Origin: Tubulanus polymorphus
Taxonomy: Eukaryota > Nemertea > Palaeonemertea > Tubulaniformes > Tubulanidae
Assembly: GCF_964204645.1 (NCBI RefSeq)
Contig: NC_134025.1
Location: 1,803,001-1,867,000 of the forward strand
DNA length: 64,000 nucleotides
Direction: 5' to 3'
The notes below the pieces were generated by a model, which made no database searches, was not told where the DNA came from, and was given only the letters and a program-made list of their open reading frames with translations. Positions 30,365-44,100 of this stretch are shown one piece after another (position 1 is the first letter of the stretch; every line of letters starts with the position of its first letter). A program made the translations under genes and the position numbers.

Positions 30365-31190
30365 AATAGTGTATAAAACAATCAAAGAATTATAACGCAA
30401 TGATAGGTATTCAAATTTGAGAGTATTGCCCAGTTGCCCAGTCTGCGCTAGGCACAATCAACAAATAATGTCATAATGATTGGTCAGTTGTGGATTGATC
30501 CATCTGATATATATATATATATGGCAAGAAACATTGATCTATCTGAACATATTGCTGTGACACACCAGATGCTGAATTATACACGTACCGGTACTGTGTC
30601 ATTAGCAGCCGTCATCGTGATGCGATGATCTCGAATTTCGTGGATTATAGAAAAGCAAATTTCCATCAGAACGGAACCAAATTCTACATCATTTGATCTT
30701 AGACACCAAGAACACCTACGAATGGCTTCCCAAGTCTGAGTATACGTGAATAAATTCCATTTCCATCAGTACAGAACCAAATTCAGTCATCTTGGTAAAA
30801 ATGTCTATGAAACTACGAAAAAAAACAAGAATGGCCTCACATCTTCAGAATGAATTCATCAGTACGTTGGGTGTATTTACTGAACTGCCGCTGTTATTCA
30901 GGGAATATGTTGTCGCTGGTCCTCATATCTTCCCAATTGAGGTCAAACATAGGGAGCCGTCAAGGTTGAGCAGGGAACACACAGCGGAATCATTGTCCAA
31001 CTTCATCTCATTCTCGGATCAGCCTCCTCAGTCTGCTGGAGCAAGAACAGATAGAAACGAAAACTATCACATATCTCCAAAAAAGATCAATATGGTTTAT
31101 TTGGCTTGTAGTTTATATACAATTTTTACAGGTTTATTATATAAGTTTAGCACTACTGGTGTATTAAACCAGAAATTGCACAGAACTTGA
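30365..31190. other. Intergenic with an unrecognised 132-codon open frame
   Basis: On the plus strand 30792-31190 is open (MVKMSMKLRKKTRMASHLQN at the start). The sequence looks like no family I know and ends in a hydrophobic stretch. The phrase TTCCATCAG(A/T)ACGGAACCAAATTC-like occurs twice just upstream (about 30661 and 30763), which points to repetitive origin. A TATATA run lies at 30511-30522. I do not call a gene. Confidence 0.25.
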
Positions 31191-34100
31191 TGATCACCAA
31201 ATGACAACTAAACAAATTGTGCAATTTCTACGGAAAAGAAGTTCCACATATTGAGTACGTTTCACGGTTTATCCAATAGAAATTATCATCGAGAGACTAA
31301 TATTGCAGACTTAAACAAATGAATGCTTTTAATGAAATGAAATCTACAAAACTCTGTAGCAAATAAAACCGAGAGCGAACAAAGCATAGCGACGCAAGTG
31401 TCGAAATAATCGAAACAAAATCTAGAATTTACAATTACGAAAGTTTTCTCATAAATGCTATCGTATCGAATAGCTGGAAAAAGTCACCTTGATTAGAGAA
31501 CAGGGAATAACAGGGTTTACAGGGATATACGTGTTATTGTATTACAAAGACACTAAGTATTTTACGTGAATAACAGAGAAACTAAACTCAAATTTGGTTT
31601 GTCGAAATATAAAATGCAATGAGATGTAAAGAACCTAATGAGTTATATCTGAAATACATTAGAATACTATTCATTGTCGCTAATTCTATATACGCAACAA
31701 CGATATAAATACTGCCTGTTCCCACAACAAACATTTTTATATAAAAATATAAATGCATTCAAGTATGCATGCACCTTGAATTCAGGGTATCTTTGCATCA
31801 ATGTATTTCACATGTATTACGGGTACACGGTATGAAAGATTGCGCTATGCCGGTGACAAGAAATCATTATCAACATGAACTTTATTCTTGTAACACGAAA
31901 TTAATCGTATACAGTTAAATTAAGGCAGGGAATTAGATCATCAGGGGCAGATTCAGGGTGACCAGACTCCCTCCCTATTTTTTTCCAAAATACACATTAT
32001 TTCCGGTGATATTGTTTTAGAATTGCTCTAAATGCTCAGAAAATTAGACTTGTTTCATATTTTCTATCTCTATAAGACTTGATGTCTATGAGGCTCGCTG
32101 TGCTGTATGTACCTGTATAAACAACTAGGCCTAGGAAGATTTCGGCCCCCTATTTCAAATCCTGGATCTGCCCTTGATTATTACATTCAATATTTCATTG
32201 TTGTTGCTGATTTCTTGTCCCATTAAGCAGACGTTATAAAATTGTGTTCAGTGTTTTACGAAACATTTTTTGGAAGAGACATTTGACTGACTGAATATAC
32301 ATAGAAAACCCATTACAAGTTCAAGATGACTAAAAACTTACAAAAACTGGTTGACGCCCGACCACCCAAACCAATGAGCAAATAGCTATTATGAAATACT
32401 GATTACATGACGAGTATTCAACCCTACCCACGAAAAAAATCAGTAAATTAGCGAATACCGTTTACAATACTTAGATCCAGCTTGGATTTATTTAACTATG
32501 GCACTAGTTAGTCGTAGTATTTCACTAGAAAAAAAAATGTGTGGTAGGAAAACCTGAATCGTTTGCAAATCTGAAATAATCGTCGTGAATTTTCGCGAAA
32601 ATTTGACTAGAAATGAACGAGTTGAGAGTAAATCATTGTAAAATTTGAAATCATGATTAATCATTCATCAAATCAGTATCTCATCCCATAGTATATTATT
32701 ATTGATAAATGACTAGTCATAGATATTAAAATATAATAGCTACTAGTCTACTGCCATATATATCATCGTCGTGGTTATTCAATTTCTGAACCATCCAACT
32801 TATAAAATGATTCTTAACATTCCAATAAAAGCCATATTATAATTAATACATTAAAGCAAGAGGGAAATTATCATAAATGCCCAACATAGATTAATAGAAT
32901 ACAAATTCATATTCATTTATTGCGAGGCATATTTAAATTAGTTTATCATCACCAACTGGGAAATTCATGAATAAAATGAAGTGCCTATGTATGAGTAGTT
33001 CATTCACTGCGCAAAGAAACGATGAAGAGTTTCAATCTTGAGCAATACAAGAAATACTGTAGAATACACGCGATAATACTGCAACAATCAAATACACAGT
33101 ATTATAATGAATGAACACAGTTGGTTGTAAAACAAACCCGACTATTAGAACAAATTAATGCCATTTTGATTTTTCAACTCAAAATGCTATTGGCAATTTT
33201 CAACACAAAATTGCTGATAACATTTTTTGAGTCAAAAGGTCAAAATCCTCTATTACTTTTTCTTAGTAATTTTGGGTTTTTTCAATTGAATTAGATAATT
33301 CACTTGTCAATGGAAACCAACAATAAGTCGATAGTGTTCAGTTGGTGACGATATCTAAATTATTATAAGCATATCCTTTAAAGGCAACATTCAATAGGTC
33401 ATAGATAATGAAGGTTAATTTACAAACGTAAAATTTTGAAATGGATTTATTTATTGATACGGTAAACTTTTTGTCCCTGATTTCTACTCTGTTTTTCTAG
33501 CGAAAGAATTTCGAACAAATCTAGAAGGTTTTTCCTAAAATATATACGTCGAATATCGAAATCAAGAAATTTAATCTACAAAAATATCTACATCACATGA
33601 TAATATTTCATAATAATTATAATGATAATAATCATAATAATAATAATAATGTCATCATCAGTTACATTAGTTAATTAAATATACAATTACTAAATGTAAT
33701 CTATTTCTAATTCATCGCGAGAACCCTGATGAAATGAGCAAGTCAAGTACATTAAAATCATCAGTTTTTAAATCAAAAAATCATATTTTCTGTTCATTTT
33801 CTTTTTCAATTTTTTTTACAAAAAGGCTGCATAGTAACAACAAAAACAAGTGATACCGACACAGAAACACCGTAACATTGTGCATCCAAATGTTCGCCTC
33901 AGATGTTGAAAGAGATAATCTTAACAAATTAGCCATCCATTTTAGGCCTCGTGCTACAAGTTCTGATTGATTGATTTTTTATGGAAATGTGGATTTTTGT
34001 GGCTTTAACGAGAAAAAACATTGATGACATCGGCATCAAACTGACACTCATTCAATACAAAATTACTTATACTTAATCAATGTGTCGAATTGACACCTCA

Positions 34101-35178
34101 TAAATTTGGCAACATAATTGTATTTAATTGATTCGTAATCCACATTTGGGATCAATTTTCGATCATAAAAATCAAAATTTTCTTTCTACAAAATATCTCA
34201 TCACCCCTAATAATAATAATAATAATAATATTAATAATAATATTAGTACATTCGTTTCATTTTCAATCCATTAAAATCAAAAATCTAATACATTTCATAA
34301 TTTCTACCCAAATCCCTCAAAAATCATAAAAATTCTAATCGACATTCTTTCATTAAATAGACATGAAAAATGGAAGATCTGTATAAGACATGAATCAGTG
34401 TTTATCAAGAGATCCTTCATCCTAGTGACAACATTAGACACATGTAAAAATATCTCACAATACATAAAACTCTTGCAGACGTGAAACTCCCCAGAGATTG
34501 TACAACTAGCGAAACTAAAATCATCAACTCAAAATTTTAATCGTTCTTTTAAAAGGAACTTATTGAGACAAAGCCGGTGAAATCTACCGGTAGATTTAAA
34601 TGCGGTTAATGATGACAGATTTTTGACAATTACCTCGAAAAATTAATACTTTAGATCTATCAAATAGAATTTCATCAAATGCAAATTATCGAACACGAAA
34701 AATTCAAACTAACTATCGAAATCAACAATGAAATAAGTGATATTTTGAGAACTACGTTGTTGTCCAAGATTTCTGATAACCAGCAGTCAATCTGTTCTAA
34801 GAACTTCTTGAAGTAATACACCTCGGTTTACTTCTCCAAGATCTACCGCATTGTTCATTCATTTGACGTAAATGCAAGATTTTCAATGTACAGACAAACA
34901 GACCCCCAGCAGTGTACGCTTAACTAATTCAACAATATTGCACAGTTTTAGTAAAAAAACATCTCCTGGGGTTTCCAAACATCCCCCGGGGTTTTCTATT
35001 CCTACACGTATCTCTGAAACATAGACATGTTCAACAGGGCCTCGAACCCGGAACGGGGTACATAACAAAAACAAATATTCAACCACTGACGACTTCTCCT
35101 ACATGAAATATGAATGTAGTTAAGACTGCAGTTTGCACCATATATGAAAGATAACTGAACATTGTTCGCAAAACGTTG
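31191..35178 (-). other. Probable long FOXN3 3' UTR / intergenic
   Basis: No gene is recognisable on either strand over 4 kb. It follows the FOXN3 stop at 35179 in transcript direction. FOXN3 transcripts in other animals have long 3' UTRs, so part of this is probably UTR. Minus-strand AATAAA signals occur, for example near 31873-31878. Microsatellites (AAT)n are at 33635-33650 and 34206-34230. An inverted pair GAAATTGCACA/TGTGCAATTTC is at about 31172 and 31218. Confidence 0.4.
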
Positions 35179-38100
35179 TTAAGAGGCTGCCTCGACCTTA
35201 TATGGAAGATTATTATTCATAGCCGGGCTGATTGATCGCATCGGTACGATATGAGACGTTTTAATACCGGCTAAATTCAACAACGCGTCAGCGCCCTCTA
35301 CGATCTTCATTTCCTCGTCGTCGCAATACGCCGTGTAGCGTTTCTTCACCGGCAGCGACAGCCGCGACATTTTCTTCACGGTCTGCGGCGGAATGTCGCC
35401 CTCGCCGTCGCTTTCGTTGTAATCGCTCGCATCGCTACGGTAACTATCGTCGGAGCTGTCGATATCGCTCGTGCGGTTGTGGCCGAATTCGTATTCTTCG
35501 TCGATCGATGAAACCGGTGAAACAGGATTCAGACGACTGCGATGACAATCGGTATCACGTATATAACTAGAGGCACTGTACGTATGATCCTCGCTGGGAC
35601 TCGTCGTGAATATCACCGGTGAACCTGGTCTTCTCTTCGGGTACGGCCTATAAACAAACAAACAACAACACTCATCAATAAGATCAGAAGATTTACAAGG
35701 ACCGACTGTCCGATTGCCCGGGACAAGTATATTCTCATCAGGGCGAGTGGGTTATCATCATCACTTGTCCCCCGGGCTAGTGCAATTTTATGTCATAAAA
35801 TTTTTCCCCACTCGATACAACGGATGATAGTGCCACCAATCGGACTGCCTGTGTAGGGCAAGTAGCTTTTGGAGGGGGCAAGAGAAATTCAAGATATGCT
35901 TGCCCCCGGGCAAGTAGCTATCATTCCTTAGATCGGACCCTGATTTATTGAAACTTGAAACCGTAATTGTTCTGGCCGTTCACTAACAGTCTTCATCAGG
36001 TGGAACGATATATAATGTCATATATAATCATATAATATTCCAAGCTGATGATGGCAGTGATGGTTCTATATCTCAATTTATCTGTAACTGACGTGGATTA
36101 GAGTCTCATTTGACTAAAACTGTTCATTTATAAACTGAGCAAGAATACAATTGTTACCAGACAGTGCTGCCATCTTGAGGAACACACTGCCACAAAGAGC
36201 GGCGTTGCAACAATTTTGTTGGCATGATTGATTGCACTTACCAGAATTTTTCACGTAAACCATTGTTATTCAACGGAATCAGAGGCTTCAATCTCGGATC
36301 TGAAAGTAACAAAACATCGACAAGAACTTAAGATTCAAGACCTAATGAGGAACTATACTCATCAAGCAGTATTCAGACATTAACCGTTATCGTATCATCA
36401 CTACGGCATTGTGTTACTAGTTCTCACAGCAAATTAGTTAATGTCAAAGACATAAATGATGTCATAAGAAACAGTTAATGTAACCGGGATAGATTTACGA
36501 TACACATATGACTGAGTCATTAACATACAACACTGCACTACTACTAGTTCATGGCTTCTAGGCACCTTTATCTCTCATACAGGGGCTGTAATTAGTGTAC
36601 AAATTGAGCTGTGTTTCAAACCCTTGTCCACATATACACATTGGGAGGAATGGCCAATATTTGACACCTTTCCATCATGTATTTTGTAAATAGCCCGATA
36701 GAACAACTATTTTTTCAAATGTGGCTGAAGACTTCATAGGATTTTGATAGATCGATCTGAGTGAAGTTCATTGAATGGTCTCGTAATGATTATTACGGGC
36801 TATAATTCATGTGAGGATGACTACTATTTGTTAAGGATGAGTGAATATTTCGACTAATAGTTCTAGAGAGCGACAGTTATCATGCCGTCATGTGATCCCC
36901 GTAAATTTTTCATCCTTGATAAGATAAACAGTTAATCGCTATTGATTCGAGGCAATAACTAGGGGAATAATTCGGCATTTAACCTTCATTAAGCCGACAA
37001 GGATTAAATGACTGTAGATTAATGTATAGCGAATGAACTTACTATCAGAAACGCGGTACATATATTGAGCTGAACCTTTTAGTGATACTAGTGCATTGGC
37101 AACATCGATGTCCGATTCTACAAAAAAAGAAGAGGAAATTCTTATCAACAATTCTTTTAGAATATTATATACTCCATCGAAGATGGACACACCTGGCAGG
37201 CCCAGTGTGACTGATTTAAAGGGAAGTTTGTTTTCATTAAAATGTGATCCTTTTTGACAGATGTCGGTCAATGCTTATAGATGTCACATAGTAATTCTAT
37301 GCTTCCTATAGTTCAATGCCAGTCCTATGTACCTGCAGGCCTATATAACCGGGAGCACATAGGACAAGCATAAAGATTCTGAAAAATCATTTTTCCAAAG
37401 CGGACCTTTTTCAGATTTTGGGTGGTTTGTTGTAACCCCTGTAACACTACAGGCCTGCCTGTTAATTATATCTATGAATTATTGTTTCTCGGTGAATAAA
37501 TCAATATTTAATATTGTCTCGCGTTACAAGTGGCATAAATTTCACCATAAATCTTCACCGCATGGAGTGAAATTTAACAACAGAGTATAATAACGTAACC
37601 CTCACGGCGTATAAGGGTAATTAGCTTACCTGAATTTATCTTTGATTGAGCCAATCTTTTGCTGAGAAATGGGAACAAATCTGTAATACACGAATAAACC
37701 GAGAATTAGGTGAAAATATTCTATTAATATTCAGGGTTGGATTCAGAGTGACGGTTTCTCTTCTTCCATTCTAGAAATCCTAGGTCCTGTTATATAATGA
37801 ACAGTTAGAATAAAGTACACAGCCATTATTATAATAACTGCAGTATGAGGTTAAAGTTTAGTTTGCTGTGACGTTGACTTAAAGCTGAACAAATCAAGTA
37901 AATTTGTTAATTATTGATCGGGTAAAGGGAACTTCCTGCATTCGAGTTACAGCTCTAACAAGTGCTCATATAGAGTCTTTGTCAGCTACAAACAATAAGG
38001 AAATACCGTATACAACATCGAATCAATTATACCATAAACGAGTGACTAGAGATTGATATGAGCGAAGAAAAGGTCTCCACCCGATGATAGCGTGTTAGTT

Positions 38101-41100
38101 TATAGTATCACGCTTACTGTCAATGATTCTATACAAGGCGCTTATAATGAAATCCACGGTGATGACTTACGCAATATTACAGATTTCATCATTTTTTTTC
38201 GAGTTCGAATTACTGCCATAAACACTGACAAAGCAGTCGTCCGTCCTTTATTCAATTTCCGATTTACAACAAAGGCTACTCATAAAAATACAACAAAATG
38301 AGTGGATATTTGATATGAAATCACTTACGTGGTGAAGGTGTATTGAAGTTGATCCGTTGAGACAAAGGCATCGGTTTCGGGCTACTGAAAATAAACAAAG
38401 AAATTTGTTCATCAATCCATTCATCAAAATCCCTGCGCGCAGGATTTTACCCAGCTCGTCGTAGTAAAATTTGACACGTAATTTTAGACGGAAACGTTAT
38501 ATGAGATGTCAGTACGATTGAAGAAGTACAAACTGTTCGGAATTATTTATTAGTTCGATACAAAATTAACGTCAAATGCAACGAAATGTCAACAAAAACG
38601 ACGACACGGCGCGAGACTTTCCGACTTCAAAACATTCTTCGTCTAGAATGGTTACTATGGATACATGGAAAGCTTGATCACAAGTGGCGATGATGGAATA
38701 CTAATCAGATTCACTAAGAAACATAATGAATGTAGTGAGAATGTATCCTGAAATACCGACAGATATATCTCAACCTTCCTCTAACTCTCATCTCTATATA
38801 ACTTATATCTGATATAAATCACTGGAAAAATATCATTCTGTTTGCTTTAAGTTTAAAACGGAAAATACAGCACTTGAAAAAGAAATAAGTCAGAAAATGT
38901 TTCTTCAGGGTAATGATATATTTTTGACGTTTCGACTATATTCTAATAGTCATCTTAGGAATACTAAGGTTACGACATAATCATTCCTGAAGATGACTCT
39001 CAAAACATAGTTGAAACATTGAAAACAAACCATTTAAGTAAATGAGACTTTTTCGGACTCGTTTTCTCTCCAAATTGGGATTTTCAATATTATGAACTGA
39101 GTGTTTCACCGATTGGATCAGGTTTGCCTCGAGATAGAATAAAACATGTCGTCTTATGACGCGAATGATTGAAGATTTCAACGAGAAAAACTGCTACAAA
39201 AACTGAACCATTTGTATTGATGAATTCTAATGTAAAACCAGATCATCCGCACAGAATTACGCTAAGCAATAATAGACACTTTACGTTTGCTGTTAATTTG
39301 ATAAAGTGTGAAGCAATCAGGAATAAGATAGCCACGTTTATAATCAGGAAACCATGGTAACGTATAAACACAAGTAATTACGAATTCAGCCAATAGTGCC
39401 GTAAAAACGAAAGAACCGAACTATGTCAGTTTTGTAGCTGGAAGGCAAGGCGTCAGAGGAGAGAGAGAGAGAGAGAGAGTCAGAGGAGAGAGAGGAGAGA
39501 GGAAGAGACAATCTATCTCTCTTACAGTGATATTGATGTTAGAATAAAATCTATCATCTTATTTAAACCCAATACATTTCATTCAACGCAGGGTTAATCG
39601 GTACACGCCACCTGATACCTGATACCTGATACCTAGTTTAATTGTAAATCAACTAGAAATGATTTTGATTTTTTAGAGCATTTTGAAAGTTTTGGAAGAA
39701 GTTGAGCTCTGTTGAGTAGAAACTACAAGTAGTCGTTGTCAAGTCCGCTTTTTTATCTTCAGAATTCAGAATCTCAATCCAAGAATTTCTGGAGGCATTC
39801 ATAGTGCGCATAAACATTACTCTGATAATCAATTGGAGTAGAAAATCTGGCGGTAATTATCCGAGAAAAACATAACACATGATTAGACACCTATAAGACC
39901 GAGGCTTAAATTCAATTTTCAAGACTAATTGATTTGGAGGTAATTGCGTAAGATGAAAAACTAAGCTAATCACTTTTCAATGAGGTTTAAAAACAATTTC
40001 TTCCCCCTCGATAGCAAACACAATTTGCGTCGGATAATTCTATAAAGTTAAAAGTGTTTTCCGTCCAGGAGAAAAAACCGAGCGTATTTTTATTACTAAA
40101 GGAATTTGATCTAAGTTCAAAGCGAAATTGAAACTATCTTCTATAATTCAGTGTCGCGAATCACTTGCAGCCAACTGTAAATAAACCCGATTCCGGAATC
40201 TGATGTCGAGAAATAAAATAAGAAGTCATTGATTGATCTTTCTTCATCATTTTATCCATTATGGCGCGGAATATTCACATAACAACAAAATAATGACGCA
40301 GCGCTGCGACAAGACCTGGTAGAGCGCGGTACGCGGCGCGCGGCTAGCTGCCGGCAAACATCGCAAAATAATAACAAACGTTTGGTAGTTTCTATGGTAA
40401 CGAGGACTCCGCGGTGCGGGTCCTTACCAAACAAAAGCGGTCACAAAACGTTACACAATTAGCCGACTGATAGTTCTATCACGAACTGAACCCCGTAGAA
40501 ATATTCATCATTTATAAAAATCCTATGATAACAAGTTATCAGAACAACATTTAATGAGCTCGCCCGCTTGACATTGATAGGTGTTACTTTCCACAAACTG
40601 GGTTGAATTTCACTTAAACAGAAAAATACAAATTTAACTAATGATAAACATCAGTTTGATTAGTGACAAAATTTGATAAACCATGAATCAATTTTAGCCA
40701 TAGCTTGAGGTAGTTTGAGGTAGCAGGAGGTAGCAGGGTGTAGCTGGAGGTAACAGGATGAAGCAGGAGGTAGCAGGAGGTAGTTTGAGGTAGCAGGAGG
40801 TAGCTGGAGGTAGCAGGATGTAGCTGGAGGTAGCAGGAGGTTGTTTGATGTAGCAGGAGGTAGCAGGATGTAGCTGGAGGTAACAGGATGAAGCTGGAGG
40901 TAGCAGGAGGTAGTTTGAGGTAGCAGGAGGTAGCTGGAGGTAGCAGGATGTAGCTGGAGGTAGCAGGAGGTTGTTTGATGTAGCAGGAGGTAGCAGGATG
41001 TAGCTGGAGGTAACAGGATGAAGCTGGAGGTAGCAGGAGGTAGTTTGAGGTAGCAGGAGGTAGCAGGATGTAGCTGGAGGTAGCAGGAGGTTGTTTGATG

Positions 41101-44100
41101 TAGCAGGAGGTAGCAGGATGTAGCTGGAGGTAACAGGATGAAGCTGGAGGTAGCAGGAGGTAGTTTAAGGTAGCAGGAGGTAGCAGGAGGTAGTTTGAGG
41201 TAGCAGGATGTAGCAGGATGTAGCTGGAGGTAGCAGGAGGTAGCAGGAGGTAGTGGTCTGGAGTAAGGAATCGTAGAGATGCAAACTATCTATAAAGACA
41301 CTAACCATCAACCCATGCGGCTGTGTTTAAATAGTTTCAATTCGGTAAATTGCAGTTGTTAAGAAGCGCGGAGCAAGATTTCCCATTGGGACAGAAGATT
41401 ACAGTAATGCAAGTGGAGTGTTTTTACCATCAATCTAACATGATTCTATTTGCCTTCGAAACTCGGCGCCGCCGCCGAGTGCCAAGTGCTCGTTCAGTCA
41501 GGTATCAAAAATGAAACCATTCATCGCTGTACGTCACATTTTCTAACAGATGTTCTTATATTTTGACGAGTAAAATGAGTTAATGTCTGACAAGAGAGAT
41601 CTAGAGCGTTTATGGCTATTCTTCGATAAAGAATGTTTTATATCAATTGAAGTTTGAAATAATCGCGGATGCGTTGAAAATAATGAAACAAAAATGAATC
41701 GTCGATATTATTACAACTGCGGTATATAAACTAACCACCTTCGTAACACCAAAAACACTACTTCTATTTCTCATAAAAGTTATTGCTCATTTCTCTTGCT
41801 TCCTGACCATCGCCGAACAGCAATGTCAACACAAACCATCCTTGTTGCTTTTAATGAAGGAAATAGAATGCACAACCCTTGTCTATGAAAATACTGTCGA
41901 GCTTTTCATTTACAAATAGCGAATTAATGGCGCCATAGCATAGCAATTAATGCGTGTTTTATTAGTTCATCGTTTGAACCGTGAAGGTTATTCCTTTAAC
42001 CGTTAACGCAGCTCCTCCTTACGCTAATCGGTATCTAAACGTTTAAGCGGTTTGGTAAAAATGGATGCAGGAAATTTGATACGGTACCGATCAATCAGAC
42101 AAGTCTAAACGACAGTGAGAAGAGGTGAGAGAAGGATACAGCTATTGATTACACGCTACTTTATCAACCGTGTAACAAACCACACGACCGACCGTTTATC
42201 AACGAATCAAACTGATTTCTATTGCTATGATAATCGTTATAAAACATCGGATGAAAGTGAAACGAATGTTTCAGGAATCTGTGATGTTGCAGACGTATTT
42301 CGACGTACAGTCAACAAATCATGCTATTGACCTTTCGCTGTAAAATCAACACATTTTAAAAAGCTTGTACAGACACTGTATAATCACTTACACTAACATA
42401 TTAACCTATATATATCAATAGTTGAAACAAGAAGCACTTATGTAGAGCAATATCTCCTAATATAACCTTCAAGCTAGTATTTTTTAGATTATTTGATCGC
42501 CTATAGAACCAATACATCATGCAACCTGGTGCCGAGTCCATATCTTGGTAACTTACCTATTCAGTGAACTATTGCTATAAGACTGAGTCTGTTGAGGGTT
42601 AGCTAACATCTGTAATTGATGATAAGGGTGGTATGGGGTCTTCCTGAGGGCTTGTAATAGATTCGGTCTATATTCCGGATCTATACACCATAATGAACCT
42701 TTACCAATACTCTGAAAATAACAAACAAACAATAGAGAATTCAACAATGAATCGATTCATTATAATTTACATGTTGAAACAAGTGGATGAGGGGGACGAG
42801 GGGGAGACGAGGGGACCGGGGGGACAGGATGATCAGATGATGGATTCGATGAGTGTTGCACTCGAGGAGATCCATCCGGTGTCGCTAGTGTGCATTCAGA
42901 CAGCTGAGTCCCGGATATCTTTTCAGATTCAATTCAAATTTATTGATAATTTCTCAAATTTTACTAAGATGAATGAAAAAAGTGAGAGATTTGAATGATT
43001 TGTGTTTGATGCACGCGGTATCAGTTCTGGGATGCAGTTAATAAGGGATTATTTTCAATTATATCGTTTGTGTTTACACTTGACACCTCGTCTCTGGCAG
43101 TTGTTTAATCACGGTTCAGTCTCATCTTTGAACAGTTAAAACCGATCAATTATCAACTGCTGAGAAGCCGGTCGCCAGAGATACAACATTGAAAAATAGA
43201 ATTTATTTCAGATGATAAATGAGTTTGTGACAGATATGAACTAACTGAAATCTGATGTCTATATGTATTTATGATTAACGGGACACAGCTGCTGTCCCGC
43301 TGCTGCTGTCCCGCCGCTGTCCCCTGAGACATACACCCAATTAATATCGCTATGGTTACCACGAGTAACATCTGAATTAACAAAATTAAGGAATTTATTT
43401 CAAAATTAAACACTACATAAATCATTTGTGTTCGGGGAAATTATTACTATTAGAGCAACTGAATGAGATAAATGATTTTGGACAAAACGGTCAAATAGTG
43501 TCTCACGTGGAGAAAATTATTTACAAATAAGCAATGTCCACTGTTTGGTTCATTGCCAGGTATAGTGAGTAACTTCATTAGCACCCGTTGCTCGTGGTTC
43601 CTTGGCATCCCTTTTTAAACACTGGTATTATGAAAAATATGATTACTTCATACACCAAGATCGAGCCCCAGGATTTAGCAGTTATTTTGCAATGCAGTGA
43701 GAGGAAGTGGATTTCGAGGTTTTAAAGAGAATTTCGACTCCCTGTTAAAAATCCTGGGGATACCCATGAACCCGATTAACCGCGTTTAAATGATTATTTT
43801 CGAAGATGATAAAAGAGGCAAAATTGCGAAGGTGATTCCAGCTCTGATCAGACATGCATTCTACACCGCGCGTGAAGAACAATGTTACTAATAAATCTTT
43901 GTCAACATATGTGACTCAATCCATAAAGAGGAGACCCTGGTAAGTGACTGGCGTAATAAGAAACATTATAGAAGCTTTTCACTAATAACAAAATGAGAGC
44001 TCAAAATCAAATAAGAATCAAGCATCTCCATGGAAACTAATTAGTGAAATAAATCTCTTGAGGTCAATAGAGGAGGAATGCACTGAAATCAGCGATCCGA

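Noticed and set aside
30792-31190. 132-codon open frame as a gene
   Set aside because: No family resemblance, no supporting splice sites, repeated sequence just upstream. Kept only as an unrecognised frame.
37630-37680. Reading FOXN3 exon 4 as [16 protein letters not shown]
   Set aside because: That frame does not match the incoming phase from exon 3. Phase 1 gives [17 protein letters not shown] and joins correctly on both sides.
40701-41252. CRISPR-like array
   Set aside because: The repeat is a contiguous 10-bp minisatellite without spacers, in an animal intron.
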